This document shows positions 1 to 9,352 of a stretch of 64,000 nucleotides of DNA, in pieces (position 1 is the stretch's first letter; each line of letters begins with the position of its first letter). Source of the stretch: Serinicoccus marinus DSM 15273 (GTDB lineage: Bacteria > Actinomycetota > Actinomycetes > Actinomycetales > Dermatophilaceae); contig NZ_CP043808.1 of the NCBI RefSeq assembly GCF_008386315.1, positions 1,426,001 to 1,490,000 on the forward strand. Direction: 5' to 3'. The notes beneath the pieces are model-generated. The model was not told the origin of the DNA, made no database searches, and saw only the letters and a program-made list of their open reading frames with translations. A program made the position numbers and the translations under genes.

Positions 1-789
1 CCGAAGACCCGGCGGGAGACCGCCAGTGCGGTGGAGTAGCGGTTCGCCCCGCTGACCCGCTCGGTCACGGCATATCCCTGGAGCTGGCGGACCACCGCCT
101 CGGAGACCGCCGAGCTGCCGCCGACGACGATGATCCGGTCCGGGTCGAGCCGGGCGATCTCCGCGCCCACCGCGGCGGGCAGGCGGCCGGGCTCGGTGAG
201 CAGCACCGGGGCGTCCTGCACCCCGGCCGCGGCGCCGGCGGAGAGCGCGTCCGGCCAGTCCGCGCCGGTGGAGACGTAGACGACGTCGGCGCCGGGGGAA
301 GGCGCGTCGGCTCACCGCGACCGAGGTGTCGTAGCGCGTGCCGCCGGACACGCGGTGGACCGACCCAGAGGTATAGCCGCGCAGCGCCGCGATCACGTCG
401 TCGCTGACCACGCCGGTGCCGCCGACGACCACGATGCTGCGCGGCTGCAGCCGGCGCAGCTCGGCGGCCGTCGGCCCGGGGACGGTGCCGTGCCGCACGA
501 AGAGCACCGGCCCGCCCTGCCGGTCCGCGGCGGGACCGGCCGACAGGGCGTCGGTGAAGGTGCCGCCGGCGGCGACGTAGGCCACCGGGACGCGCGGGGA
601 GTGGAAGCGCGCGCTGACGCGGGCGGCGGTGGCATACCGGTCGCTGCCGGCGAGACGCTGCACGCGGAAGTCGGGATCGCCGGCGTCCGGTGCGGCCACG
701 GCCGGCTGCTCCACGGCCGGTGCGGCGAGCGGGCTCGCCGCGACCACGGCGGCGGCGAGCAGGGTGCTGAGCAGGCGGGATCGTCGCAT
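1..789 (-). pseudogene. Cell-wall-binding repeat 2 protein, frameshifted, 3' end outside window
   Basis: This is a secreted surface protein of the putative cell-wall-binding repeat 2 family (PF04122 type). The ATG at 789 follows AAGGAG. A signal peptide of about 33 residues ends near AVEQPAVAAPD. Repeat 1 contains LAGSDRYATAARVS, FTDALSAGPAA and IVVVGGTGVVSDDV. Repeat 2 starts with RYDTSVAVSRRAF, but the frame changes at the C-run at about 291-297 (TTCCCCCGG). It resumes one frame over with ADVVYVSTGADWPDALSAG and IIVVGGSSAVSEAVV, then a third ANRYSTALAVS start at the window edge. Two coherent halves in different frames indicate one net base gained (or two lost), by sequencing error or recent mutation. 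Such repeats are linked to cell-envelope attachment; the ligand is unknown. Confidence 0.8.
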
Positions 790-921
790 GACGCGCTCCT
801 TCACGGGATGGGCACCACGGTGTGCCTCATCCGGTATGTCGCGCGCCGGGCGCAGAAGGTTGCTCCCGTGAGGCGGTCGGTGGGGAGCCACACCGTCGGT
901 GGGCCCGTGGGTGGCACGCAG

Positions 922-934
922 TAGCGTGACCGGC
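922..934 (+). promoter_or_regulatory. Leaderless-type promoter of the amidohydrolase gene
   Basis: TAGCGT (922-927) matches the actinobacterial -10 pattern TANNNT and lies 7 bases before the ATG at 935. Transcription would therefore start at or next to the start codon. No ribosome-binding site precedes the ATG, and no clear -35 is seen. Confidence 0.5.
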
Positions 935-2203
935 ATGACCAGCACCCTCTTCAGCGGCGGCACCGTGGTCGACGGCACCCTCGGCGAGCCGGCGGTCGCC
1001 GACGTCCTGGTGCGGGACGGTCGGATCGTCGACGTCGGCCCCTCGCTCGGTGTTGACGCGGACGTCGTCGTCGACTGCTCCGGGCGGACCGTGACGCCGG
1101 GGCTGTTCGACTGCCACGTGCACGTGATGTTCGAGCAGCCGAGCATGGTCCAGGTGCTGCAGACGCCGTTCAGCCTGCCGTTCTTCGAGGCGGCGGACCG
1201 GCTGCGCCGGACCCTGGCCACCGGCGTGACCTGGGTGCGGGACGCCGGCGGGGCCGACCTCGGCGTCGCGGAGGCGGTGCGCCGCGGGCTGACGCCGGGG
1301 CCGCGCCTGCAGATCGCGGTCAACATGATCAGCCAGACCGGTGGTCACGGCGACGACTGGCAGGCCTGCGGCGCCCACGTCGGGCTCATCCAGGAGCACC
1401 CCGGCTGCCCGTCAGCCGTCGTCGACGGCCCGGTGGAGATGCGCAAGAAGGTGCGTGAGCTCATCCGCGCCGGCGCCGACGTGCTCAAGGTCGCGACCAG
1501 CGGCGGCGTGCTCTCGCCGCGCAGCAACCCGCTGCACGGCCACCTGCGCGACGACGAGCTGGACGCCCTGGTCACCGAGGCCACCGCGGCGGGCCTGCAC
1601 GTCATGGCGCACGCGCAGGCCACCGACGGCATCAAGGCCGCGGTCCGCGCCGGCATCCGCTCCATCGAGCACGGCATCTACCTCGACGACGAGGCGATCG
1701 AGATGATGCTCGACCGTGGCACCTGGCTGGTGCCGACGCTGCTCGCGCCCCGGGCTGTGCTCGCGCAGGCGGATGCAGGCATACCCCTCCCGGACGCGGT
1801 CGTCGCCAAGGCGCGCATGGTGTCCGAGGCGCACGACGACTCGGTCCGGCGCGCGATCGCCGCGGGCGTCAAGGTCGCGATGGGCACCGACTCCGGGGTC
1901 GGCGCCCACGGCACCAACCTCGACGAGCTCGCGATCATGCGCGACCTTGGCATGAGCGAGCTCGAGGCCTGGCACGCCACGACACAGGTCGCCGCCGAGC
2001 TGCTCGGGGTGGAGCAGGACCACGGCACGCTGGAGCCGGGCAAGGTGGCCGACGTGGTCGTGCTCGACGGGAGCTACGACGACCTGGCCGGGCTCGGCCA
2101 GCGCGTGCGCTCGGTGTGGCTGGCGGGGGAGCCGGTGGCGGGGCCGGATGTGCTGGGCGGCTCGACCGGCGCGGGCGCGCTGTCCGGGGCGGAGCAGGGG
2201 TGA
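935..2203 (+). CDS. Metal-dependent amidohydrolase family protein
   Basis: A 422-residue amidohydrolase-superfamily TIM barrel of the imidazolonepropionase/prolidase-like branch. The expected metal-site order is visible: HxH at H61-V-H63, a lysine suited to carboxylation at K185 (DVLKVATSGG), H226 in MAHAQ, H246 in IEHG and D319 in GTDSG. The start at 935 is chosen because homology begins at MTSTLFSGG and a TANNNT box lies 7 bases upstream. An upstream in-frame start at 899 would add 12 unlikely residues. Its stop overlaps the GTG of the next gene, so the pair is probably co-translated. Substrate cannot be read from the sequence; dipeptides or cyclic amides are typical. Confidence 0.85.
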   Translation: MTSTLFSGGTVVDGTLGEPAVADVLVRDGRIVDVGPSLGVDADVVVDCSGRTVTPGLFDCHVHVMFEQPSMVQVLQTPFSLPFFEAADRLRRTLATGVTWVRDAGGADLGVAEAVRRGLTPGPRLQIAVNMISQTGGHGDDWQACGAHVGLIQEHPGCPSAVVDGPVEMRKKVRELIRAGADVLKVATSGGVLSPRSNPLHGHLRDDELDALVTEATAAGLHVMAHAQATDGIKAAVRAGIRSIEHGIYLDDEAIEMMLDRGTWLVPTLLAPRAVLAQADAGIPLPDAVVAKARMVSEAHDDSVRRAIAAGVKVAMGTDSGVGAHGTNLDELAIMRDLGMSELEAWHATTQVAAELLGVEQDHGTLEPGKVADVVVLDGSYDDLAGLGQRVRSVWLAGEPVAGPDVLGGSTGAGALSGAEQG

Positions 2204-3132
2204 CGCTCGTCCTCGACGCCGCAGCCGTCCGGGAGTCGCTCGATCCGGCGGCGCTGGTGGCGGCGCTGCGTGAGGTCTTCGCTGGCGGAGGCGTCGTCGC
2301 GCCGGAGCGCAGCCACGTGCCGCTGGACGACGAGCACGAGGCGACCCTGCTGCTCATGCCGGCCTGGCGCAGCGGCGACCTGCTCGGGGTGAAGGTCGCC
2401 ACCCACCATTCCCGCAACGGCGAGCGCGGGCTGCCCGCGATCCACGGCACCTATCTGCTGCTCGACCACGCCACCGGGGTGCCGCAGGCGATCCTGGACG
2501 GGACCGAGCTGACCCGGTGGCGGACGGCCGCCGCGAGCGCGCTCGCCGCCGACCACCTCGCCCCCGACGAGGTCGGGGAGCACCTGGTCGTGGGCGCCGG
2601 CAACGTGGCCGCCGCCGTCCCGGCGTGCTACGCCGCGGTCCGCCGGGTCGGGCACACCAGCGTCTGGGCACGGGACCGTGCACGCGCGGCGCGGCTGGTC
2701 GAGGAGCTGCGCGAGCAGGGGTATGCCGCGGACGTCGCCGACGACCTGCGCGCCGCGGTGCGCCGCGCCGACGTCGTGACCACCGCCACCTCGGCTACGA
2801 GTCCGGTCGTCCTGGGGGAGGACGTGTCGCCCGGGACGCACGTCGACCTCATCGGGTCGTTCAGCCCGCAGATGGTCGAGGCGGACGAAGCACTCATGAC
2901 GCGGGCGCGGATCGTCGTCGACGTGCCCGAGGCGCGGCAGACCGCGGGGGAGCTGGTCGGACCGCTGGGCCGCGGTGCCCTCGACGAGGAGGATGTGCGG
3001 CTCACCCTGGCCGACCTCGTGAGCGGGCGAGAGACGGGGCGCGAGACCGCCGAGCAGGTGACCGCCTTCGTGTCGGTCGGCACGGCCGCCGAGGATCTCG
3101 CCGCTGCGGCGCTGGTGCTGCGCTCGCGGTAG
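2200..3132 (+). CDS. Ornithine cyclodeaminase / mu-crystallin family protein
   Basis: A 310-residue NAD(P)-dependent enzyme of the ornithine cyclodeaminase/alanine dehydrogenase/ketimine reductase family. It has an N-terminal substrate lobe and a Rossmann lobe with the dinucleotide motif VVGAGNVAAAV near residue 130, then an ADVVTTATSATSPVV strand and GTHVDLIGSFSPQMVE, typical of the family. The GTG start overlaps the upstream stop (GTGA), with GGAG-like bases just before it, so translation is probably coupled to the amidohydrolase. The pairing suggests a small amino-acid or cyclic-amide catabolic operon. Whether it deaminates ornithine, reduces ketimines or acts on alanine is not determinable. 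Confidence 0.85.
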   Translation: MTLVLDAAAVRESLDPAALVAALREVFAGGGVVAPERSHVPLDDEHEATLLLMPAWRSGDLLGVKVATHHSRNGERGLPAIHGTYLLLDHATGVPQAILDGTELTRWRTAAASALAADHLAPDEVGEHLVVGAGNVAAAVPACYAAVRRVGHTSVWARDRARAARLVEELREQGYAADVADDLRAAVRRADVVTTATSATSPVVLGEDVSPGTHVDLIGSFSPQMVEADEALMTRARIVVDVPEARQTAGELVGPLGRGALDEEDVRLTLADLVSGRETGRETAEQVTAFVSVGTAAEDLAAAALVLRSR

Positions 3133-3199
3133 GGCTGGGCGACACCACCTGGACCACTGGGCGCGCGGCGCGCACTCCGAGGGCCTCGCGTGGCGCGGC

Positions 3200-4044
3200 T
3201 CAGCGTGAGGACGCCTGCCGGAAGCGGTTGACCGAGAGCGGGATGAAGATCGCCATGAGCAGGATCGAGCCTGCGAGCACCGTGATGACCGAGTTCTGCA
3301 TGGGCCAGGTGTCCGGGGTCGGGGCCGACCCGGTGTTGCCGAAGAGCTCGCGCGCGGCCTGGACCAGCGCCGAGATCGGGTTCCAGTTGGCGAAGATCTC
3401 CAGCGCCCGCGGCAGATCGTCCGTCTGGACGAAGGCGTTGGAGATGAAAGTCAGCGGGAAGAGGATCATGAACGAGGCGTTGTTGATCACCTCCGGGGTG
3501 GGCACGATGATCCCCAGCAACGTCATCACCCAGCTGAAGGCATAGCTGAAGAACAGCAGGATCAGCACCCCGCCGAGGAACGACACCCACCCGTCGGTGA
3601 ACCGCCAGCCCACGGCGAGGCCGCTGAGCATCATGATGACCATCGAGACGGAGTCAGCGCCAGGTCGGCGTTGGTCCGGCCGAAGAGCACCGCCGAGTCG
3701 TGCATCGGCAGCGTCCGGAAGCGGTCGATCATCCCCTCCTTGAGGTCTTGCGCCATCTGGAAGCCGGAGAAGGTCGAGCCGAACAGCACCGTCTGGCCGA
3801 AGATCCCGGCCATGAGGTAGTTGGTGTAGTCGCCACCCTCGATCTGGATCGATCCGCCGTAGACCTGGCTGAACAGCAGGACGAACATGATCGGCTGGAG
3901 CACCGCGAAGAGCAGCATCTCCGGGTTGCGGCGGAACTTGATGAGGTTGCGCCACGTGACCGTGCGTACGTCGGAGGCCCAGGTCGCCAGGCCGGAGCGG
4001 GGAGCCGCGCGGTCGGTCGGGGCGGGTGCGGTCTGGGTGCTCAT
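3200..4044 (-). pseudogene. ABC-2 type (DrrB-like) drug exporter permease, frameshifted
   Basis: Membrane partner of the ATPase encoded just upstream. The ATG at 4044 overlaps that gene's stop (ATGA). The N-terminal half has ABC-2 features: WRNLIKFRRNPEMLLFAVLQP, VYGGSIQIEGGDYTNYLMAG and LKEGMIDRFRTLPM. Near 3650-3663 the frame is lost after TNADLALT and resumes one frame over with SVSMVIMMLSGLAVGWR through to NRFRQASSR. The span is 845 nt, one short of a multiple of three, consistent with a single missing base. The restored protein would be about 281 residues with six membrane segments, the normal DrrB size. A sequence error is as likely as true inactivation. Confidence 0.85.
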
Positions 4045-5024
4045 GCGCTCTCGTCCTCCAGGACATCGGTGTCGTCGGCCTGCTCGCGGCCGGTGAGGGT
4101 GAGGAAGACGTCGTCGAGCGTCGGACGGCGCATGCCGGCGTCGTGGAGCTCGACCCCGGCCTCCCCGAGGGAGGAGAGGACGTGCTGCAGCGTCTGCGGT
4201 CCGCCGTCGACCGGCACGGACAGGGTGCGCCCGGCCGCGTCGGTCTGCACGTCGTCGGTCCCGTGCCGGTGCAGCACCTCACACGCGGTCGCGGCCTGGG
4301 CCGAGTCGACGAGGGTGACGACCACCCGGTGCCCGCCGACCTGCGCCTTGAGCTCGTCGGCGGTGCCCTCGGCGATGACCTTGCCGTGGTCGATGACGCT
4401 GATGTCGTCGGCGAGGTAGTCGGCCTCCTCGAGGTACTGCGTGGTCAGCAGCACCGTGGTGCCCTGGCCGACCAGGGTCTTGATGACGTCCCACAGCCCG
4501 AGTCGGCTACGCGGGTCCAGCCCCGTCGTCGGCTCGTCGAGGAAGAGGATCTGCGGGTCGTTGACGAGCGCGCAGGCGAGGTCGATCCGGCGGCGCATAC
4601 CTCCGGAGAAGCCCTTCACCGGGCGGTCGCCGGCGTCGACGAGGTCGAACTGCTCCAGCAGCTCGCTCGCCCGGGCCCTGGCCGTGCCGCCGCCCAGGTG
4701 GTAGAGCCGCCCCACCATCTCGAGGTTCTCCCGGCCGGTGAGGTGCTCGTCGACGGCGGCATACTGCCCGCTGGCCCCGATCACCCGGCGCACACCCTCC
4801 GGGTCGCGCAGCACGTCGACCCCGGCGACGGTCGCCGACCCCGAGTCGGGCTGCAGCAGCGTGTTGAGCACCTTGACGGTGGTCGTCTTGCCGGCGCCGT
4901 TGGGCCCGAGCAGGCCCTTGACGGTGCCCTCCGGCACGCTGAGCGACAGCCCGTCCAGGGCGTGCACGTCGCCAGAGCGCGAGCGGTAGGTCTTGCGCAG
5001 GTCCTGCGCCTCGATGATGGTCAC
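4041..5024 (-). CDS. DrrA-like ABC transporter ATP-binding protein
   Basis: A 327-residue ATPase of the daunorubicin-resistance (DrrA) family that would energise the adjacent ABC-2 permease for drug or lipid export. Walker A is GPNGAGKTTT, the signature is FSGGMRRRIDLA, and Walker B is ILFLDEPTTGLD followed by TTQYLEEAD. The C-terminal DrrA extension is present (RRPTLDDVFLTLTGR). The start is placed at the GTG at 5024 (VTIIEAQDLRKTY), preceded by GAGGTG at good spacing. The upstream in-frame ATG at 5084 would add 20 residues not expected in the family. The stop overlaps the permease start. Confidence 0.9.
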   Translation of the reverse strand: MTIIEAQDLRKTYRSRSGDVHALDGLSLSVPEGTVKGLLGPNGAGKTTTVKVLNTLLQPDSGSATVAGVDVLRDPEGVRRVIGASGQYAAVDEHLTGRENLEMVGRLYHLGGGTARARASELLEQFDLVDAGDRPVKGFSGGMRRRIDLACALVNDPQILFLDEPTTGLDPRSRLGLWDVIKTLVGQGTTVLLTTQYLEEADYLADDISVIDHGKVIAEGTADELKAQVGGHRVVVTLVDSAQAATACEVLHRHGTDDVQTDAAGRTLSVPVDGGPQTLQHVLSSLGEAGVELHDAGMRRPTLDDVFLTLTGREQADDTDVLEDESA

Positions 5025-5092
5025 GGATGCACCTCGATGGTCGTCACGGAGGACGATCGTAGGCCCACGCACCGACAGCGCCATGATTGTTG

Positions 5093-6523
5093 TCAGGGGT
5101 AGCGCGAGATCCCGTCTGGCCCGGCGACGACGTCGAGCTCGTGTGGGGGGTCCTTCAGAATCACCTCTAGGGCGCGCGCCGTCGGTGGGTTCTGTGGCTT
5201 TCCATCAAGCCCGCAGGTGAAGAGTAGGTGGTCGCTGCGGAACTTCTCCTCGCTCTGGCCCAGCAGCCGTGATCTGAAACAGCGGAAGCCGTCCGGGACA
5301 GAGGCACTGCCTCCGGATAGGGCTTCCCCTGTCTGAGGGTCGACCACCATCACATCGCCCCGTTGCTGCACTGTCTCCAGCTTCGAGTCAACAGGTCTGC
5401 TCAATTCGGAGTTCATAGCGGTCCAGTCGGATCCCGTGATGGCGATGCTCCAGAGCTCTTCACCGGTCGACTCCACGACACCGGAGAGCGTGACTTGGTT
5501 CGTCCCATCGAAATTGAGCGTCCCCGTGTCGTAGTCCACCCTCGCCGCACCTGTCCCCTCGCAGACCAGGACGACGTCTGATTCTTCATCTGCGGCGCCA
5601 CCGCAGAGGCCCGCACCGTTTCTTCGCCACAATTCGGCGCCTGTCTCGAGATCGAGGGCGAGAAGTGGGTGATCCTGCAGGGGCAGTTCACCTACCTCGT
5701 CTTCCTGGGAGTAGTACAAGTCTGCGATGTACACCCCAGCGGCCTTGCGTGTGCTCCCGGCAACAACGCGGCCGCGGGGCAGCTCAAGTTCCACCAGTGG
5801 GCGCTCCCAGACAACTCCGTCGGCGTCAAGCCCACGCATGGTTTCCACGCCCTCAACATCCATCCTCCGCACGACGATGCCATCGCTTGCCGAGACTGGT
5901 GAAGAGGTTGACGTATGCTCGCCGACCCTGAGCTGGCCTTCGTCCAGGGTGACCTGCCAGTCGGTGTAATTCTCGTCATCTCCCACATAGCCGCGGAAGC
6001 ACACGCGATCATCGAGACAGGCCCAGGGAAGCGCATAAACGGCGACCGGTTCTTCGAGACGCGCTACCTCGCGCCCGGACCCGTTGATCGCCACGAGGTG
6101 CACCCATGGCGCTTGATGAGTGCTCGGGACCGTGACGATGACGAGATCGCTGAGAAGGGGAGGCGCCGAAACACGTGTCGCGCCCGAGAGGCTAGTCGTC
6201 AGACGCCATTCCTCTGCCCCGGAGTCAGCGTCGATTCCGGCGAGCAGAAGCTCTGAAGAGTCCTGAGAATCCTCAGGCTCGATAAAGCTGATGATGCGAC
6301 CCTCGGTCATGACGGGATTGGACAAGAGACTTGCCTCCCAGGTCCAAGCCGGATCCGGCTCAGGCTCCGCAGTCGCTCCACGCTCATCACTAGGACCCGG
6401 GGCAGAGGTCGCCGAACCGTTTTCGGTGGCGGACGAGGTCGATGAGCTGTCTGCGGCGCTGCAGCCCCCTGTGCACAACGCCAGCCCAGCCGAGATGGCT
6501 ACGTATCCATGAATTCGCCTCAT
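5093..6523 (-). CDS. Putative lipoprotein with PQQ-like beta-propeller repeats
   Basis: A 476-residue predicted surface lipoprotein of unknown function. The N-terminus has a basic start, a hydrophobic stretch and a cysteine near residue 21 (LCTGGC), followed by a Ser/Thr/Gly-rich linker to about residue 55. The body carries PQQ-like propeller signatures (DADSGAEEWRL, DLETGAELWRR, VESTGEELWSI, DPQTGEAL). This fold often scaffolds envelope complexes, so no enzyme activity is implied. Base composition is clearly lower in GC (about 52-60% in sampled 60-base lines) than in neighbours, and tyrosine, isoleucine and asparagine codons are more varied. Horizontal acquisition is plausible. It is transcribed alone, downstream of no obvious partner. 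Confidence 0.75.
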   Translation of the reverse strand: MRRIHGYVAISAGLALCTGGCSAADSSSTSSATENGSATSAPGPSDERGATAEPEPDPAWTWEASLLSNPVMTEGRIISFIEPEDSQDSSELLLAGIDADSGAEEWRLTTSLSGATRVSAPPLLSDLVIVTVPSTHQAPWVHLVAINGSGREVARLEEPVAVYALPWACLDDRVCFRGYVGDDENYTDWQVTLDEGQLRVGEHTSTSSPVSASDGIVVRRMDVEGVETMRGLDADGVVWERPLVELELPRGRVVAGSTRKAAGVYIADLYYSQEDEVGELPLQDHPLLALDLETGAELWRRNGAGLCGGAADEESDVVLVCEGTGAARVDYDTGTLNFDGTNQVTLSGVVESTGEELWSIAITGSDWTAMNSELSRPVDSKLETVQQRGDVMVVDPQTGEALSGGSASVPDGFRCFRSRLLGQSEEKFRSDHLLFTCGLDGKPQNPPTARALEVILKDPPHELDVVAGPDGISRYP

Positions 6524-6617
6524 GGCCTCACGCTATGTCTGGAACTGCTAGGCAGCCGGCCTCACTGCTCCGCCTGTGGAAGACCCGGGCGCCGCGCAGC
6601 GCCCGTCCGGACGAGCC

Positions 6618-7892
6618 CTACCGCCCGATCCAGGCCATCGCCGCGGCGACCATCGCCCGCACCCCGGTGTCCAGCATCGGCTGCAGCACCGGCGCGAAGT
6701 GCGGGGAGTGGTTGTCGGGAAAGTCTGTCCGCTCGGTGCCGCGCTCCCGGGCCGCCTCCCAGGCCCCGGCGTCGAAGGCGCCGAAGCCCCAGTAGCAGGA
6801 CGGGGCGCCCCACGCCGCGGGCAGCTCCCCGAAGTCCTCCGAGCCCATCTCCGGGGTGAACTCGCCGACCCGCTCGGTCCCGAGCTCGGCCTCCAGGGCC
6901 GCCCGGACCCGGGCCGTGGCATCGGGCTCGTTGTCGGTCACCGGCAGGTGGTCGAAGGTCTCGAAGCCGGGCTCGGGGGCACCCCAGGCCAGCGCCTCGG
7001 CGAGCGCGGTCCGCTCGATGACCTCCAGGCAGTGCGCGGCCACCGCACCGTCGTAGGTGCGCACCGTGCCCTCCAGGACGGCGTGCTCGGGGATGATGTT
7101 GGTCTTGGTGCCGGCGCTGATCCGGCCCACCGTCACCACCGCGGTCGCCTGCGGCGACACCTGCCGCGAGACGACTGTCTGCAGCCGCATCACCAGCGAG
7201 GCGGCCATCACCACGGGGTCGATCGCCGTGTGCGGCGCGGAGCCGTGGCCACCCTTGCCGTGCAGCGTGATCCGGAAGTCGTCGCAGCTGGCCATGATCG
7301 GTCCGGGAGCCACCTCCACCGACCCGGCCGCGCCGGGCAGCACGTGCTGGCCGAGCGCCACGTCGGGCCGGGGCACCAGGTCGACGAGCCCGTCGGCCAC
7401 CATGGCCTCGGCGCCGTTGAACTGCTCCTCGGCCGGCTGGAAGACCGCCACCACCGTCCCGGCCCAGTGCTCGCGCCCCTGGAGCAGCAGCCGCAGCGCG
7501 CCGAGCAGCGTCGCCACGTGGGTGTCGTGCCCGCAGGCGTGCATCACCGGCACCTGCTCGCCCGCGTCGTTGGTGACCCGCACGGTCGAGGCGTAGTCGA
7601 GGCCGGTGTCCTCGGCGACCGGCAGGCCGTCCATGTCGGCCCGGAGCAGGACGGTCGGCCCGGAAGCACTGTCGTTGCGCGCGACCACGACCACTCCGGT
7701 GCCCCCGATACCGGTGTGCACCTCCAGCTCGCCGACCGTCGGCATACCCGAGACCTCCTGGACCACCCGGGCGGCCGTCGCGTGCTCGGCCATCGACAGC
7801 TCGGGGTGGGCGTGCAGGTGGCGGTAGAGGTCCTCCACCCACCCCCGGACGTCGGGCAGGGCGGCCAGCACAGCGGCGGTGGGGGTGCTCAT
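6618..7892 (-). CDS. M20 family amidohydrolase/peptidase
   Basis: A 424-residue zinc-dependent M20D enzyme of the hippurate hydrolase / N-acyl-amino-acid hydrolase type. It carries the metal-site motif HACGHDTHVATLLG, the catalytic glutamate pair in PAEEQFNGAEAM, and a C-terminal GSEDFGELP histidine/aspartate-site loop. The ATG at 7892 begins MSTPTAAVLAALPDVRGWV, where homology starts; a 25-residue upstream extension is rejected. The gene is divergent from the PfkB kinase gene 43 bp away. Likely role: release of amino acids from N-acyl or amide conjugates in the cytoplasm. The exact substrate is unknown. Confidence 0.88.
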   Translation of the reverse strand: MSTPTAAVLAALPDVRGWVEDLYRHLHAHPELSMAEHATAARVVQEVSGMPTVGELEVHTGIGGTGVVVVARNDSASGPTVLLRADMDGLPVAEDTGLDYASTVRVTNDAGEQVPVMHACGHDTHVATLLGALRLLLQGREHWAGTVVAVFQPAEEQFNGAEAMVADGLVDLVPRPDVALGQHVLPGAAGSVEVAPGPIMASCDDFRITLHGKGGHGSAPHTAIDPVVMAASLVMRLQTVVSRQVSPQATAVVTVGRISAGTKTNIIPEHAVLEGTVRTYDGAVAAHCLEVIERTALAEALAWGAPEPGFETFDHLPVTDNEPDATARVRAALEAELGTERVGEFTPEMGSEDFGELPAAWGAPSCYWGFGAFDAGAWEAARERGTERTDFPDNHSPHFAPVLQPMLDTGVRAMVAAAMAWIGR

Positions 7893-7935
7893 GCGGTGAG
7901 GGTATGCGCTCGCCCGCCGTGGCAGGGTACGACCC

Positions 7936-8868
7936 ATGACGCAGACGCCGCGCAGGGTCATCCACACCGGTCAGGCCATGGTCGACCTCGTGCTCGAGGT
8001 GGACCACCTGCCCGCGCGCGGCGGCAACGTCATGGCGGACCGGGCGACGAGGTATGCCGGTGGCTCGGTCACCATCGTCGTCGCGGCGGCGCGCTCCGGG
8101 GCGGCGGCGGTGCTCGCGGGGGCGGTCGGCACCGGGCCGAACGGGGACCTGGTGCGGGAGGTGCTGGAGCGCGAGGGGGTCGAGGTCAGCGCACCGCCGG
8201 TCGAGGAGCTGGACACCGGCGTCTGCGTGGTCCTGGTCGAGCCCAGCGCCGAGCGCACCTTCGTCACCACCCGCGCCGCCGAGCGGCGGATCACCGCGGG
8301 ATCGCTCGCCACCAGCGCGGCGGCACCGGGCGACCTGGTGTGCCTGTCCGGCTACACCCTCTTCGAGCCCACCCGCGACCCGCTGCTCGCGTGGGTGGAG
8401 GGCCTGCCGAAGGGCGTCGAGGTCGTGCTCGACCCCGGTGCTCCCTTCGCCACCTTCGACGCCGGCCTCGTCGAGCGGGTGCTGGCCCGGACCACGGTGT
8501 GGACCTCCAACGCCGCGGAGGCGGCCGAGCTCGTCGGGGCGGAGGGCTCGCCCGCCGACCTGTGCGACGCCGTCGCCGCCCGACTGCCCGAGGGGGCGGT
8601 GGTCGTCGTCCGGGACGGGCCCCAGGGGTGCGCGGTCCGGGTGGAGGCCGAGACCACGCCGGTGGCCGGCTTCCCGCAGACCCCGGTCGACACCAACGGG
8701 GCGGGGGACACGCACACCGGAGTCCTGTGCGCCGAGGTGGCGGGCGGCCGCGGCTGGGTGGAGGCCGCACGGCGAGCCAACGCGGCGGGGGCCATCAAGG
8801 TCACCCGGCGCGGTCCGGCAACCGCGCCGACCTCGGCGAAGGTCGACGACTTCCTCGCCTCGCGCTGA
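7936..8868 (+). CDS. PfkB family carbohydrate kinase
   Basis: A 310-residue ribokinase-fold sugar kinase. The N-terminus carries a substrate lid motif (DLVLEVDHLPARGGNVMA). The C-terminal PfkB signature DTNGAGDTHTG (about residue 255) supplies the catalytic aspartate and anion hole. The protein lacks the usual Asn-rich segment after GGN, so assignment to ribokinase, fructokinase or adenosine kinase is not possible. It is monocistronic, followed by a GC-rich hairpin, and divergent from the M20 gene. The ATG at 7936 has no strong ribosome-binding site. Confidence 0.85.
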   Translation: MTQTPRRVIHTGQAMVDLVLEVDHLPARGGNVMADRATRYAGGSVTIVVAAARSGAAAVLAGAVGTGPNGDLVREVLEREGVEVSAPPVEELDTGVCVVLVEPSAERTFVTTRAAERRITAGSLATSAAAPGDLVCLSGYTLFEPTRDPLLAWVEGLPKGVEVVLDPGAPFATFDAGLVERVLARTTVWTSNAAEAAELVGAEGSPADLCDAVAARLPEGAVVVVRDGPQGCAVRVEAETTPVAGFPQTPVDTNGAGDTHTGVLCAEVAGGRGWVEAARRANAAGAIKVTRRGPATAPTSAKVDDFLASR

Positions 8869-8878
8869 GGTGCCCGGG

Positions 8879-8898
8879 CCCGCCCAGCCCGGGGCGGG
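8879..8898 (+). terminator. GC-rich hairpin after the PfkB kinase gene
   Basis: A perfect 7-bp stem (CCCGCCC / GGGCGGG) with a 6-base loop lies 11 bases after the kinase stop codon. There is no T-run, which is common for actinobacterial terminators. The remaining bases to 9079 show no other recognisable element. Confidence 0.5.
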
Positions 8899-9079
8899 TG
8901 CGCGTCGTGGTGCTGCCCGGGCTGGTGAGCACCACGAGGTGGCCGCCAGGACCGGCAAGGTCACGATCCGGTCACGTTCTCCCCGTGGACGCAACGGCAG
9001 ACGCCATGCTGGGCATCTAGAGGTCAGAGGTCGGCGCGCAGGGGGCGTCGTCCTTCACCTCGACGACAAGGATGACGCG

Positions 9080-9352
9080 ATGGACCTCGACAGCTCGCCG
9101 CACCAGCCGACCCTCGCCGCGCCAGCCCGCCGCGGTCGCGCGCCTCGCGGCGGGGCCGCCGTCCTCGACCCGACCCGGCACGCGCCGGAGGTCCAGCTCG
9201 CGCTGGCCGCCCTGCTCGTCGTCGTGGCCGGACCGGTCGCCAGCGCCCTGGCGCCGACCAGTGCCGTCGTCGCCGGGGCCTCGGTCGTCCTGCTCCTCGT
9301 GGGCATCGGGCTGGCGCTCCTGGCGACGATCAGCCTGCTGCGCAACGCCTGA
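9080..9352 (+). CDS. Small two-helix membrane protein, unknown function
   Basis: A 90-residue hypothetical protein. The first 35 residues are polar and basic (MDLDSSPHQPTLAAPARRGR). Two hydrophobic segments follow, VQLALAALLVVVAGPVASALA and VVAGASVVLLLVGIGLALLA, ending in LLRNA. The ATG at 9080 is preceded by AAGGATG-like bases. It lies convergent to the nitroreductase gene; an extended frame on the opposite strand across this interval arises only because of the frameshift there. No family was recognised. Codon third positions are GC-rich, consistent with real coding. Confidence 0.5.
   Translation: MDLDSSPHQPTLAAPARRGRAPRGGAAVLDPTRHAPEVQLALAALLVVVAGPVASALAPTSAVVAGASVVLLLVGIGLALLATISLLRNA

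Noticed and set aside
3133..3199. Rho-independent terminator between the convergent cyclodeaminase and ABC permease genes
   Set aside because: Only short GCGCGC self-pairing is visible, with no convincing stem-loop or T-run.
6562..9020. Long open frames on both strands (over 800 codons) across the M20 and PfkB genes
   Set aside because: They are Arg/Gly/Pro-rich shadows produced by high GC; the genuine genes in other frames carry complete family motifs.
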